Below are positions 8,716-18,201 of a stretch of 64,000 nt of DNA, in pieces. How positions within the stretch are numbered: the stretch's first letter is position 1; every line of letters starts with the position of its first letter. A program made the position numbers and the translations under genes. Source of the stretch: Calothrix sp. NIES-2100 (GTDB lineage Bacteria > Cyanobacteriota > Cyanobacteriia > Cyanobacteriales > Nostocaceae); contig NZ_AP018178.1 of the NCBI RefSeq assembly GCF_002368195.1, positions 124,001 to 188,000 on the forward strand. Reading direction: 5' to 3'. The notes below the pieces were generated by a model. It searched no databases and was not told the origin of the DNA. It was given only the letters and a program-made list of their open reading frames with translations.

Positions 8716-10272
8716 ATGAATATTATTTCGCGTGTGAAACATCAGAAAACTTGGCTTTTGGTGATTCTATTGATTATTGCATTAGGAGTCAGGCTACCTG
8801 GTCTGTATAGCCGTGCCATCAGTTACGATGAAGCAATTACACTACTTGAAACAGCAGGTAACGTGCCACCCTCCTGGCCATACCAGCCTGTACCTGCTAG
8901 CGAGGTTCAAAAACAATTTAAAGGTACTCCAACTCTCAGCAAAATTGCTGAATATCTACGCCAGACAGATGTACATCCACCATTTTACTTTTGGCTCCTA
9001 AGCCTGTGGAGACGCTGGCTAGGCTTTTCTATTGAAACCTCTCGAATCTTTTCAGTAGTCTGTTCTTTGGGAAATGTATTAGTACTTTATCTGGTATTAC
9101 AGGCTGGACAAATTGAGCGTCCCCTGATTCCTTGTCTTGTATTTGCAATCTCTTCATCTGCCATCTTTGCTGGACACGACACACGTCCCTATGCATTAGC
9201 TTCCCTGTTAATAGGGATGGGTACTCTTTTTGCATATCTTGCTACTGAAGCAAAAAACCGAAATAAAACCCGCCTCGTAGTTTACTCCACAGCTATGGCA
9301 CTATGCTGTGGATTAGCCTTCTTAACAAACTACCTAAGTCTTTTTCCGATCGGCATCATACTTTTATGGTTTACGATAAATCTTTGGTTTGGCGCAAGGC
9401 TACTGGCAATTTTATCTCCTTTAATGGCTATATCAATCTGCCTGACTGGACTTCAAACTTGGCTAACACAACTAAATGCAAGACCCGATCAAAGTACAGG
9501 CTTTCTCGGTTTTTTTCGAGAAATAGCCAAAATTATTAGTAGGAACTTGTTTATTATATGGACACCAGCATTTACAAATAAAGAACTAAAGTTAGTGCTT
9601 ATGCTACTATTTATAGTGGTAGTACTTATCCTCATAGGGCTGAGTATAGCTGCTATCCAACGTTATTATTCACAAACGAATCGAAAACTATTGTTGCTTT
9701 TTATAGGTCTAGCTGTTGCACCATCAATAGGAATCTTTTTATTAGATTTTATATCGAAGAAAAACCTTCATGGTTATCGATATTTCTTCTTTGCTGTACC
9801 TGCTTTATCTGTACTAATCACATATGGAATCACCAAACCTATTTTCTCCCAGAAAGTGTGGATACGCTATCTATTACCAATTCTTTTATGTATCCAGTTA
9901 ACTGGTGTTAATTGGGGTTTAGAAACAATTCCTAGTCAGACAGGAAGCAATTTCCGCAGCCTAGCTAGAACCATAAAAGCTTCTTCATCGTCTCATGTAG
10001 TAGTAGTTGGGAATGGTTTTGGTCGTGGCCATCCAGGTGCAGTAATTTACGAACTAGCACCGGAAACAATGATTGTTGTTTTAAGTAAAAACAGTAATCT
10101 CGAAAAGCTACAGCGTAATATTCAAAATTATCAAGATGTCTGGATTGTACCTTCTTCAGAACGTCCAACCGCCAGTATCGAGAAAAAACTACTGAATCTT
10201 ATTCAAACATCGCAACAGTATACAAGTAAGCCCCATCAAGATTTAGCTGTTCACTTCCAGAAAAGACTTTAA
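8716..10272 (+). CDS. GT39-family membrane glycosyltransferase
   Basis: This is a 518-residue multispanning protein resembling the PMT/ArnT group. The first periplasmic loop carries the catalytic-type acidic pair in ISYDEA (D38, E39), and a HPPF motif (87-90) follows. About ten hydrophobic segments fill residues 13-400, and a soluble C-terminal part of about 110 residues follows. These enzymes transfer a sugar from a polyprenyl-phosphate donor to lipid or protein on the outer face of the membrane. It sits 124 bp after the GT2 gene on the same strand. The acceptor cannot be told from sequence. Confidence 0.85.
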   Translation: MNIISRVKHQKTWLLVILLIIALGVRLPGLYSRAISYDEAITLLETAGNVPPSWPYQPVPASEVQKQFKGTPTLSKIAEYLRQTDVHPPFYFWLLSLWRRWLGFSIETSRIFSVVCSLGNVLVLYLVLQAGQIERPLIPCLVFAISSSAIFAGHDTRPYALASLLIGMGTLFAYLATEAKNRNKTRLVVYSTAMALCCGLAFLTNYLSLFPIGIILLWFTINLWFGARLLAILSPLMAISICLTGLQTWLTQLNARPDQSTGFLGFFREIAKIISRNLFIIWTPAFTNKELKLVLMLLFIVVVLILIGLSIAAIQRYYSQTNRKLLLLFIGLAVAPSIGIFLLDFISKKNLHGYRYFFFAVPALSVLITYGITKPIFSQKVWIRYLLPILLCIQLTGVNWGLETIPSQTGSNFRSLARTIKASSSSHVVVVGNGFGRGHPGAVIYELAPETMIVVLSKNSNLEKLQRNIQNYQDVWIVPSSERPTASIEKKLLNLIQTSQQYTSKPHQDLAVHFQKRL

Positions 10273-10338
10273 AAAAAGAGCTTATTTTATTTTGGGTAGC
10301 GCGATCGCTTTTTCGAGAAAGCCAATCCCCACAATCTT

Positions 10339-10642
10339 ATACCAATTCAAATAATGTTTGCGACACATCAATATATTCTAGAGGGCACGGCACTGCCCAT
10401 ACGTGTCAACTTAACGTGAAACCCGCTTGGTGACAAGGTTTCGCCCTCACCCCCAGCCCCTCTCCCCAGGGGAGAGGGGAGCTAGAGATCCAATTCCCCT
10501 TCTCCCTGGGGAGAAGGGGTTAGGGGATGAGGGCGAGAGGGTTTTGCACAACGCCTGCCCTATATAGCTTTTAGCTTAAGTTGACACCAATGGGCACTGC
10601 CGTGCCCCTACCATCTGTCGCATTCTTTTTTCAAATTGGTAT
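10339..10642. mobile_element. MITE copy A, carrying a nested inverted-repeat insertion
   Basis: The ends ATACCAATTCAAATAATG and CAAATTGGTAT are inverted and match the compact 100-bp copy at 13492-13591. The middle of this copy is split by a second element of about 185 bp (10403-10587). Confidence 0.85.
10403..10587. mobile_element. Inner element nested in MITE copy A
   Basis: The terminal inverted repeat is GTGTCAACTTAA at the left and TTAAGTTGACAC at the right, 12 bp perfect. The core is a long imperfect palindrome (CCCCTCTCCCC / GGGGAGAGGGG and CCCTTCTCCCTGGGG) that would form a strong hairpin. It has no coding capacity. Confidence 0.75.
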
Positions 10643-10813
10643 TACGCTAATATACCCGCTGGATAGGCTGGTTTGCTGTGGCGATCGCACTCATAATTTG
10701 TTTAAAAAAATCCATATATCAAAAACAGCGATCGCTCCCAACAAAAAATAGCGATCGCCTTGATTAGCTATTGAGTACGGTAGAATCAGAAAAACACTCA
10801 AAGTGTTTTAAAT

Positions 10814-10993
10814 ATGGTTATAAATGTGAATGTAACGCAATCCCAGTCAGCCATAAACCTGAAGGTGACACTCCTAGTAGCAACCCTCAAAAATGGTCAG
10901 TTTGCTGCATCTATCTTTAAGTTTCCCAACTTTAGAGTCGAAGCAATAACAACAGAAGAAGCGATCGCTCGCGCTTTGTGTGATATTGAGTAA
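10814..10993 (+). CDS. Hypothetical 59-residue protein
   Basis: An ATG at 10814 opens a 59-residue frame (MVINVNVTQSQSAINLK... to ALCDIE). It contains an even beta-strand-like pattern, a GQFAASIFKFPNFRVEA segment, and a final TTEEAIARAL helix. That layout resembles small HicB-like or antitoxin-like proteins, but I do not recognise a family. It ends five bases from the convergent AAA/nuclease gene. The spacing upstream gives no clear ribosome site. It could be a remnant. Confidence 0.5.
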   Translation: MVINVNVTQSQSAINLKVTLLVATLKNGQFAASIFKFPNFRVEAITTEEAIARALCDIE

Positions 10994-10998
10994 AATAG

Positions 10999-12573
10999 TC
11001 ACGCACGAATCACAGTAATAGAACGCTGATTTTCCGTCACAACAACCTGCGTTGACAACCGCTCTTCAATTGGTAATGCATTTTTCCGTCTATCAAATAT
11101 CAATAACCAACCTTCATTCAATCCCAAACGTGCTAAATAAGATTCTAATTGCTCTATCCCCTCAGTTTGAGGATCACGCTTTTTCTCGCGCCATACTTTT
11201 AACTCTATACCTAGAGTAACGCTTCTATATTGCAAACATAAATCCATTCTGTCACTACCAATCGCATATTCCCGCTCCAGAGTTCCACCACCATTAACAA
11301 CACGATGTAAGAAAGCCATTAATACTAAATGAGGTGCGATTTCATGGTAAACAGCACTACCAAGTAATGGTTCTCCATGTTGTCGCCAAAATTTAAGAAA
11401 CGCTTCTAACAACGCATCTGTATTTAATTCTCCTGACTGGGCTAACCAACTGGGGCTAATGTGAGGTAAACTATCCTGAGTTCCTTGCACTAAGACGCGG
11501 GGAATGACTTCGCGGTAAATCGGGTTAGAAATAACCAGTCCCCCCGCAGGGTCGCGTCGCAATAATCCTAAATCGATTAAATATTGGCGGTCATCGGCTG
11601 GAGTATCCCCTAATGCAAGTCCAGCTAACATTGGTTCAATGATGTTTTTGACTCGTTTTTCTCTGAGTTTTTCTGCTAGAGAATCGAGATGAGTATCTTG
11701 ACGGGCAATTAATATTTCTTTGGCTTGTAAAATATGCTCTTTGGTAATAGTAATACTTCTATCCTTAACCAGTTTTTCCACAACTTCCTTAGCCAGAGCA
11801 TTAACTAACCAAGGTTGTCCCTGAGTCAAATCAAAGGCTGTTGCTGTTGCTTGGGGGGTGAAAATTTGTCCAGTTTCTTGGGTATGTTGCTGGTATAGTT
11901 CTTCTACCTCTGCGGCGTAAAAATTTCTCAGGGTGATGGAACTGACTTTAATATTAAAAGGGCTAGCTGTATTTAATCTGTCACTACCACCGGATGCAAC
12001 CTTGTAATCCCGGACATCGCGCAAGCCAATCAAACCAACAGACGAGGGAAAATTTTCTGGACGATTGGGATAACCATCCCTTAACTGTCGCAACACCGAA
12101 ATTAGGGTTTGGTCTTCTAGAGAATCAATTTCATCGATCAATATTACCAAAGGTCTAGGGGAAACCTGTGCCCAAGCTTGTAAACTAGCTTTAATTCTCT
12201 GTCCCGGTTCCTCATAAACCCATGTTGGAGGTTGTAAATCCTGCGGTAAGCGGATCGAAGTTGTATCACGCCAACTTCCCAAAATCGCTAATTCTGCGGC
12301 ACTGGGGTCATGATTAAATGCGCTTCCCACTTCTGCCGATACCATAACTGCGGTATAACGTCCACTTGCGGTAAGTTGTTGCCCTAGTGCTAGCATTGCG
12401 GTTGTTTTACCTGTTTGTCGCGGTGCGTGAACGACAAAATAACTACGTTGTTGGATTAGCTCCTCCAAATCTGGCAATCGTGTTGTTGGAGATAGCATAT
12501 AGTGGATATCTTCTTGGCACGGACCAGCGGTGTTAAACCAGCGAGACATGGGATGTTGGCTGATAGCGGACAT
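10999..12573 (-). CDS. AAA-like ATPase with C-terminal PD-(D/E)XK nuclease-like domain
   Basis: This 524-residue protein begins with an AAA-like ATPase domain. The P-loop is HAPRQTGKTTAML (about residues 48-60), Walker B is LVILIDEID, and a polar IGLRDVRD segment follows. A winged-helix-like middle is followed by a C-terminal domain with D-x-CLQYRSVTLGIELKVWRE, the D...E-x-K pattern of restriction-like folds. Cyanobacteria carry many copies of this family, often in accessory DNA; its function is unknown, and a role in DNA transactions or defence is inference. Start at the ATG at 12573. It lies between two copies of the same MITE. Confidence 0.8.
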   Translation of the reverse strand: MSAISQHPMSRWFNTAGPCQEDIHYMLSPTTRLPDLEELIQQRSYFVVHAPRQTGKTTAMLALGQQLTASGRYTAVMVSAEVGSAFNHDPSAAELAILGSWRDTTSIRLPQDLQPPTWVYEEPGQRIKASLQAWAQVSPRPLVILIDEIDSLEDQTLISVLRQLRDGYPNRPENFPSSVGLIGLRDVRDYKVASGGSDRLNTASPFNIKVSSITLRNFYAAEVEELYQQHTQETGQIFTPQATATAFDLTQGQPWLVNALAKEVVEKLVKDRSITITKEHILQAKEILIARQDTHLDSLAEKLREKRVKNIIEPMLAGLALGDTPADDRQYLIDLGLLRRDPAGGLVISNPIYREVIPRVLVQGTQDSLPHISPSWLAQSGELNTDALLEAFLKFWRQHGEPLLGSAVYHEIAPHLVLMAFLHRVVNGGGTLEREYAIGSDRMDLCLQYRSVTLGIELKVWREKKRDPQTEGIEQLESYLARLGLNEGWLLIFDRRKNALPIEERLSTQVVVTENQRSITVIRA

Positions 12574-12772
12574 TTTGAGTTTAGACGATTTTGGGGATGG
12601 GAATGGGAGAAAGTGCGATCGCTACTAACCTAAACTCCTGCATTCCTCTGTGCGTCTGTGCGTGACGGACACTTTCCTCAAGTCGGGAAACCTGCCCACG
12701 GAAGTGTCCTCCTCTGCGTGAGAAAAAATTATCCCTGCAACAAATCGACTATCTGAAAATAATTTTTAAATC

Positions 12773-13426
12773 CTACCGATAACTACCAACTTCAACCTTC
12801 CTCTGTCCCACCACTTCCGGCGCACCAATTTGTAAATTCAAATCCTCATAACGCGTAGTTAAAAACGGCTGACCGCAACCTATCTCATAAAAGGGACTTT
12901 CCGCAGGAACTTCTAACTGCGAACTAATTAAACCCAAGCGTGATTCAAACTCTGCCGGAAATATCACTAAATTTGCACCGATTGCACTAAAACTAGATGC
13001 GCCTAACTTTTGTCGCCACGCCATACCTTGTTGTCCATAATTGAGAGTACACAGCTTGCGATTTCCCTGACGAACAGTAATTCGCTGTCCTTGTTCCCAA
13101 TCAAAATTAGCTAATTCCTTTGGTAATCCCCAAATATCTCGACCACCAGCCATCGAATCCACATGGTCTACATAAATGTGAGAAACCCAAGCACCAAATT
13201 TTCCTTGATAACCTACAATAGCAGGAACAACAATTAATTCGCTGTACTCCAGTTCGGAACCTGACCCATAATAAGATAAATAAACACTCGCCACAGTTTT
13301 ACCAGGCCAGACAGAGATAATATCTAACTCTAAAGGAACTAACGAACGCACTCGGTTAATATTCACCAAATGCAGCGTTTGCATAGCGTAGCCTTGCAGT
13401 TTCCAAGGTGCTTGTGGATAAGACAT
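12773..13426 (-). CDS. Acetoacetate decarboxylase family protein
   Basis: This 217-residue protein has the acetoacetate-decarboxylase-like beta fold. The recognisable signature is GGRDIWGLPKELANFDW, where the lysine after the proline aligns with the Schiff-base region of true decarboxylases. Cyanobacterial members are uncharacterised and may act on other small keto acids or pigments. Start at the ATG at 13426 (MSYPQAPWKLQG). It precedes a MITE copy and has no obvious operon partner; the AAA gene lies 199 bp downstream on the same strand. Confidence 0.8.
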   Translation of the reverse strand: MSYPQAPWKLQGYAMQTLHLVNINRVRSLVPLELDIISVWPGKTVASVYLSYYGSGSELEYSELIVVPAIVGYQGKFGAWVSHIYVDHVDSMAGGRDIWGLPKELANFDWEQGQRITVRQGNRKLCTLNYGQQGMAWRQKLGASSFSAIGANLVIFPAEFESRLGLISSQLEVPAESPFYEIGCGQPFLTTRYEDLNLQIGAPEVVGQRKVEVGSYR

Positions 13427-13491
13427 ATATCAATTTTGGATTTTGGATTTTAGATTTTGGATTGGGAATTTTTGATTTAAATTCTCCGCTT

Positions 13492-13591
13492 ATACCAATT
13501 CAAATAATGTTTGCGACACATCAATATATTCTAGAGGGCACGGCAGTGCCGTGCCCCTACCATTTGTCGCATTCTTTTTTCAAATTGGTAT
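13492..13591. mobile_element. MITE copy B (intact, 100 bp)
   Basis: The terminal repeats are ATACCAATTCAAATAATG at the left and TTTTTTCAAATTGGTAT at the right. The centre is the palindrome GGCACGGCAGTGCCGTGCC. It has no coding capacity. It matches copy A at 10339-10642 outside that copy's insertion. Confidence 0.88.
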
Positions 13592-13615
13592 TATTACTTG
13601 TTAGCAATTCATCAA

Positions 13616-13653
13616 ACAAAAAAAATCCCCACCCAGGCTAATGCTTGGATGGG
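13616..13653 (-). terminator. Rho-independent terminator of dnaK
   Basis: On the minus strand CCCATCCA pairs with TGGGTGGG (one G-U) around an AGCATTAGCC core, followed by GATTTTTTTTG. It lies 47 bp past the dnaK stop. Confidence 0.85.
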
Positions 13654-13699
13654 TAAAAGGAGGGTAAGGATGCTGATGCATCCCCAACCACTATCAAAA

Positions 13700-15607
13700 T
13701 TACTTGCTTTCAGTAAAGTCAGCATCAATTACATCATCACCGCCGCCAGAAGGAGGAGGAGTGGGGCCACCATCACCAGGTCCAGGGCCACCAGGCGCAG
13801 CACCGCCAGCTTGTTGATAGATGTTGCTACCAACTGCGAATAGTGCTTGTTGCAATTCTGGTGTCAGCTTCTGAATTTGCTCATCGTCTTCTTTGGCTAC
13901 AGCTTCGCGGAGGTCTTTCACCAAACCTTCAACTTTGGTTTTGTCAGCCGCCGGAACTTTATCACCTAATTCTTGCAACTGCTTCTCTGCTTGGTAAGCC
14001 AAGGAATCAGCTTGGTTTTTGCGTTCAATTTTCTCACGACGTTCTTTGTCAGAAGAAGCGTTTTGTTCAGCTTCTCTCACCATCCGGTCAACATCTGTTT
14101 TATCCAAAGTGGAAGCACCAGTAATGCTGATGGATTGTTCCTTACCAGTACCTTTGTCCTTCGCCGTAACGTTGAGGATACCGTTAGCGTCGATGTCAAA
14201 GATAACTTCGATTTGGGGGACGCCGCGTGGTGCAGAAGGAATACCATCTAGGCGGAAGGTTCCCAAACTCTTGTTATCGTTAGCAAATTCCCTCTCACCT
14301 TGGAGAACGTGAATTTCCACATTACTTTGACCGTCTACTGCTGTGGAGAAGACTTCGGATTTCTTGGTAGGAATTGTGGTGTTACGAGGAATAATCTTGG
14401 TCATCACACCACCCAAGGTTTCTACACCCAGAGACAATGGTGTTACATCTAACAACAAGATGCCAGTAACATCACCAGCTAATACCCCAGCTTGAATAGC
14501 TGCACCAACAGCTACCACTTCATCAGGGTTAACAGTTTGGTTAGGATCTTTACCTAACAATCTCTTAACCAACTGTTGCACTGCAGGAATCCGGGTAGAA
14601 CCGCCCACGAGTACCACTTCATCAATATTGTCTTTGGTTAGCTTGGCATCTCTGAGAGCGTTTTCTACAGGGATGCGGGAACGGTCGATTAAGTCAGAAC
14701 AGAGTTCTTCAAACTGAGCGCGGGTTAAAGTTGTATCCAGGTGTTTAGGCCCATCCTGGGTAGCGGTGATAAATGGCAGGTTAATTTCCGCTTGGGTAAC
14801 GCTAGAAAGCTCAATCTTGGCTTTTTCAGCAGCTTCAGTTAAACGCTGTAAGGCTTGCCTATCTTTGCGTAAATCAATACCTTCGGCTTTGCGGAACTGT
14901 TCAGCTAAGTAATCAACAATTTTCTTATCAAAGTCGTCACCACCAAGGTGAGTATCACCAGATGTGGCGAGTACTTCAAATACGCCATCACCAACTTCTA
15001 ATACAGATACGTCGAAAGTACCACCACCAAGGTCAAATACCAGGATAGTTTCGTTACTCTTCTTATCAAATCCGTATGCTAGAGAAGCGGCGGTAGGTTC
15101 GTTGATAATCCGCAGGACTTCAATACCAGCAATTTTACCAGCGTCTTTTGTAGCTTGGCGCTGGGAGTCGTTAAAGTAAGCTGGAACAGTAATTACAGCT
15201 TGGGTAACAGTTTCACCCAGATATTTACTAGCATCTTCTACTAGTTTGCGGAGAACCTTAGCAGAAATTTCTTCGGGAGCAAATTGTTTCCCAGCCCCAG
15301 GAGAGTCTACCTTAACGTTACCGCTGCTGCTCAACACTTTATAGGAAACTTCTGTAGCTTCGTTTGTTACTTCGTCGTAGCGACGACCGATAAAGCGCTT
15401 AACAGAGTAGAAAGTGTTTTCTGGGTTCATCACCGCTTGACGCTTAGCGATTTGCCCTACCAAAGTATCGCCATTTTTCGCAAATGCTACAACCGATGGT
15501 GTTGTCCGAAAACCCTCAGCATTAGCAATAACCGTGGGTTTACCACCTTCCATGACTGCTACGCAAGAGTTTGTTGTACCTAAGTCTATTCCAACTACCT
15601 TTGCCAT
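13700..15607 (-). CDS. dnaK: Chaperone DnaK (Hsp70)
   Basis: This 635-residue ATP-dependent chaperone binds exposed hydrophobic peptides in the cytoplasm. The N-terminal phosphate-binding signature is GIDLGTTNSCVAVMEGG, followed by FDLGGGTFDVSVLEV and the third Hsp70 signature VVLVGGSTRIPAVQQLV. A substrate-binding domain and helical lid end in a Gly/Pro-rich linker and DDVIDADFTESK. The C-terminal DVIDADF tail and length fit the main DnaK2-like paralogue among the several DnaKs of cyanobacteria. No grpE or dnaJ is adjacent. No CIRCE operator is visible upstream. Confidence 0.97.
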   Translation of the reverse strand: MAKVVGIDLGTTNSCVAVMEGGKPTVIANAEGFRTTPSVVAFAKNGDTLVGQIAKRQAVMNPENTFYSVKRFIGRRYDEVTNEATEVSYKVLSSSGNVKVDSPGAGKQFAPEEISAKVLRKLVEDASKYLGETVTQAVITVPAYFNDSQRQATKDAGKIAGIEVLRIINEPTAASLAYGFDKKSNETILVFDLGGGTFDVSVLEVGDGVFEVLATSGDTHLGGDDFDKKIVDYLAEQFRKAEGIDLRKDRQALQRLTEAAEKAKIELSSVTQAEINLPFITATQDGPKHLDTTLTRAQFEELCSDLIDRSRIPVENALRDAKLTKDNIDEVVLVGGSTRIPAVQQLVKRLLGKDPNQTVNPDEVVAVGAAIQAGVLAGDVTGILLLDVTPLSLGVETLGGVMTKIIPRNTTIPTKKSEVFSTAVDGQSNVEIHVLQGEREFANDNKSLGTFRLDGIPSAPRGVPQIEVIFDIDANGILNVTAKDKGTGKEQSISITGASTLDKTDVDRMVREAEQNASSDKERREKIERKNQADSLAYQAEKQLQELGDKVPAADKTKVEGLVKDLREAVAKEDDEQIQKLTPELQQALFAVGSNIYQQAGGAAPGGPGPGDGGPTPPPSGGGDDVIDADFTESK

Positions 15608-16101
15608 TTTAAGTGCTGGCTCCGTATAACTACAAATGAATGAGATTTATTAAGGACTAAATTTTTGAACCAACTGTGTTAGTTAAAGCAGCCAGTTCAG
15701 CATGAATACCTTTGGTCGGGTTTTTTGGGATATGAGATCCCAGACTATGCTGATATATATACTGAGCTTATGTAGTCAGTTCGTTAAAGGGGGTTTCCCG
15801 AACCTGATCAGGGACGGTTAAACTTGAAGATGTATTGAGTCGGCTCATGGATTAATTCGATTGCACACTGTACTAATGTATGAGAATTAATACTTTCAGG
15901 AATTGGGGTGAACCGTAACATCAATGTGGGGTTTGCCGTCTTTATAATATTTGTCGTTGGTCATTTGTCATTTGTCATTAGTTATTGGGCATTAGGCATT
16001 TGTCCTCCTTGTCTCCCTTGTCTTCCTTCCCTCATCCCCCTTTCCAGTCATAACTAAATACTCACAACTTAATTACTTCTACTTTGCAGGGAAAAATTTT
16101 T
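15608..16101. other. Divergent upstream region of dnaK and the ADP-ribosylglycohydrolase gene
   Basis: About 490 bp holding both promoters. A GGATATGAGATCCCAGACTATG segment and AT-rich TGATATATATAC lie near 15728-15765. From 15950 to 16030 there are ATTTGTC/ATTGGGC heptamer repeats and a C/T-rich tract. No gene is seen. Confidence 0.5.
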
Positions 16102-17094
16102 ATGTGTCGTGCTTCTGGATGTTTATTTGGACTTGCCCTTGGTGATGCTTTGGGTGCTGAGACAGAATTTTTAACGGTTGCGGAAATTGGTTGTCGTTTT
16201 CCACCCAATGGGCCGCAATAACCCGTAGGTCATCCAGCACTCGTGACTGACGATACGCAAATGACTTTATCTGTGGCACAGGCATTAATTGAGGCTTCAT
16301 CAGCAAATTGCAATTTAGCTAGTTTAGAAATAGCGTTAAGACGTGCTTTTATTGAGTGGCTGAACAGTCCAGATAATAATCGTGCCCCTGGTATGACTTG
16401 CTTAGGGGCTTGTAAAGCTTTAGAAACTGGGATACCTTGGCAGCAAGCAACTAGGGCAAACTCCAAAGGTTGTGGTGCAAATATGCGTGTTGCGCCTGTG
16501 GGTTTGTTGCCATTAGACGCAAAAACTCGTGCTGCTATTGCTCAGTTTCAAGCAGCCCTAACACACGGTCATCCTACAGCATTAGCTGCTTCTGATTTAA
16601 CCGCAGCTGCGATCGCTGATCTTGCTCAAGGAGGCGATTTACAAGAATTACCTTCCCGTCTTTACAACTATGCCCAAAGCCAGCGCTCAATTTACCATAG
16701 CGATTGGCTAGGTTCCCTTTGGCAACGCCCCTACATCAATACACCAGAAGAATTTATTAGTTGTGGGTGGGATGAATGTTTAGCTGTGCTTGACCGTCTC
16801 AACACCGCATTAGCCAACCCCAACCGCGAAGTTGACCCTTGTTTAGCAACGGGCGATGGTTGGGTTGCAGAAGAAGCATTCGCCACAGGTCTATTGTGCT
16901 TTTTGCTGTTTCCCGAAGAACCATTAGCAGCGCTGCGTCGGGCTGCACTCACATCTGGTGATTCTGACTCAATTGCTTGTTTGACTGGTGCATTTGCAGG
17001 CGCTTATTTAGGAATGGCGGCTTGGCCGGAAGATTGGGTAATTCGCATTGAATACCGCGATCAACTGGCAGAATTAGGCAAACTTTGGGATTAA
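16102..17094 (+). pseudogene. ADP-ribosylglycohydrolase family gene with in-frame stop at codon 40
   Basis: The family hydrolyses ADP-ribose from proteins or small molecules using two metal ions. The frame starts at ATG 16102 with MCRASGCLFGLALGDALGAE, containing the expected GDALGA loop. A TAA at 16219-16221 then interrupts it. The same frame resumes with VTDDTQMTLSVAQ, which carries the TDDTQM metal motif, and runs to 17094. Ignoring the stop, the product would be about 330 residues, normal for the family. A GTG at 16243 could restart translation, but that product lacks the first acidic loop. Either a recent nonsense mutation or a sequencing error. Confidence 0.8.
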
Positions 17095-17112
17095 AATGCG
17101 ATCGCGCAACTT

Positions 17113-17460
17113 CTACGCCGAAGGACGACAGGTCATCACCCCTTCTTTCTGTGTTTTAGCATTGGGATTACTGCCCATTGCTCGAACTGCGATCGTTGGC
17201 TCATAGCCTGGATAACAACGCACTAAGACAGTATCTTGAGTTCGAGTAACATACAGAACATAAACTTGTTTGCCTCCGAGTACGGCAGGTACAAGACTAG
17301 GAGGAAGGGGTGCAGTTGCAATAATTGTTGGTTGCTTAAGAGAGTGTATATCTAAGTTTTCAGATAAAACAGGCTTTGCCTCAAAAATCTGCAAACATAT
17401 CAGTATTAACGCTGTAATAATCACCAGTACAACAGAGAATTTAGGGGATAGTTTGAACAT
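17113..17460 (-). CDS. Hypothetical membrane-anchored or exported protein
   Basis: This 115-residue protein begins with a basic start and one hydrophobic segment (about residues 8-26), so it is either signal-anchored or secreted. The rest includes PPSLVPAVLGGKQVYVLYV and two cysteines (VRCYPGY, MTCRPSA) that could pair outside the cytoplasm. I do not recognise the family. It is convergent with the ADP-ribosylglycohydrolase gene and divergent from the next secreted protein. Confidence 0.6.
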   Translation of the reverse strand: MFKLSPKFSVVLVIITALILICLQIFEAKPVLSENLDIHSLKQPTIIATAPLPPSLVPAVLGGKQVYVLYVTRTQDTVLVRCYPGYEPTIAVRAMGSNPNAKTQKEGVMTCRPSA

Positions 17461-17612
17461 GGTTTATTTCCACCTTTTTTACTTGGTAATTGAGATTGCG
17501 CAAGATGTCTCCGACAACTCCTACGGGCAACGCTGGATTATCTAACTAAAATTTGCATAAAAATGATGATGCGAACATATTGTTTACTCGTAGGCTTTTG
17601 GAATTATCCTCA

Positions 17613-18179
17613 ATGATTGGCAAACAGTTCGCGATCGGCAAAATTACAGTAGTTATTAGCACTCTCCTTACCCTCAGTTTATCTTCTATTCAAGCTCAAG
17701 CTTCCTGCGCCTCTCCCCTCTCTTCTGGAGATTTTGAAGGACAGACTAGCCAAAGGGTTACCAGTCCTTGGGTTCCTGAAGGTAGAGTTGGTATTGATCG
17801 CGGATTGGGATACAGCAATGGGGGTAAAAATAACGCTTGGATGCGAAATGTTTCCGGATGGAACGGTATCCGTCAGCGCGTGAGACTTCAGCCTAACACT
17901 CAGTATCAGTTGACAGTCTATGTGCGGACATCAGGAAATGTTACAGATGGTTATTTTGGTGTGCGAGATAGTCAGCAAAAAGTATTTTCAGAAATCAAGT
18001 TTGGTAACTTACCTCGCTACACACCTTTGACACTGGGATTTAGAACAGGCAGTCAAACTGAGTACAATATTTTCACCGGATTTTGGGCATTAGGTCAGGA
18101 TAGTTGGGTTCAGGTAGATGATTATCGCCTGACAGGTGGCTCATGTGCAGATGTAGAATTAGTGCCAGCGAGTAATTAA
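17613..18179 (+). CDS. Secreted protein with a carbohydrate-binding-like jelly-roll domain
   Basis: The 188-residue product starts at ATG 17613 with a typical signal peptide (KITVVISTLLTLSLSSIQAQA, cut before SCASPL). The mature part begins with a SGDFEGQ...WVPEG motif and continues IRQRVRLQPNTQYQLTVYVRTSG, ending DSWVQVDDYRLTGGSC. This is the layout of CenC-like carbohydrate-binding modules (family 4/9/22 fold). The two end cysteines probably pair. There is no catalytic domain, so it is probably a sugar- or envelope-binding protein. A longer frame from TTG 17553 exists but would place the signal peptide internally. Confidence 0.6.
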   Translation: MIGKQFAIGKITVVISTLLTLSLSSIQAQASCASPLSSGDFEGQTSQRVTSPWVPEGRVGIDRGLGYSNGGKNNAWMRNVSGWNGIRQRVRLQPNTQYQLTVYVRTSGNVTDGYFGVRDSQQKVFSEIKFGNLPRYTPLTLGFRTGSQTEYNIFTGFWALGQDSWVQVDDYRLTGGSCADVELVPASN

Positions 18180-18201
18180 GGGGTGTTTAGGTAGATGGGA
18201 T

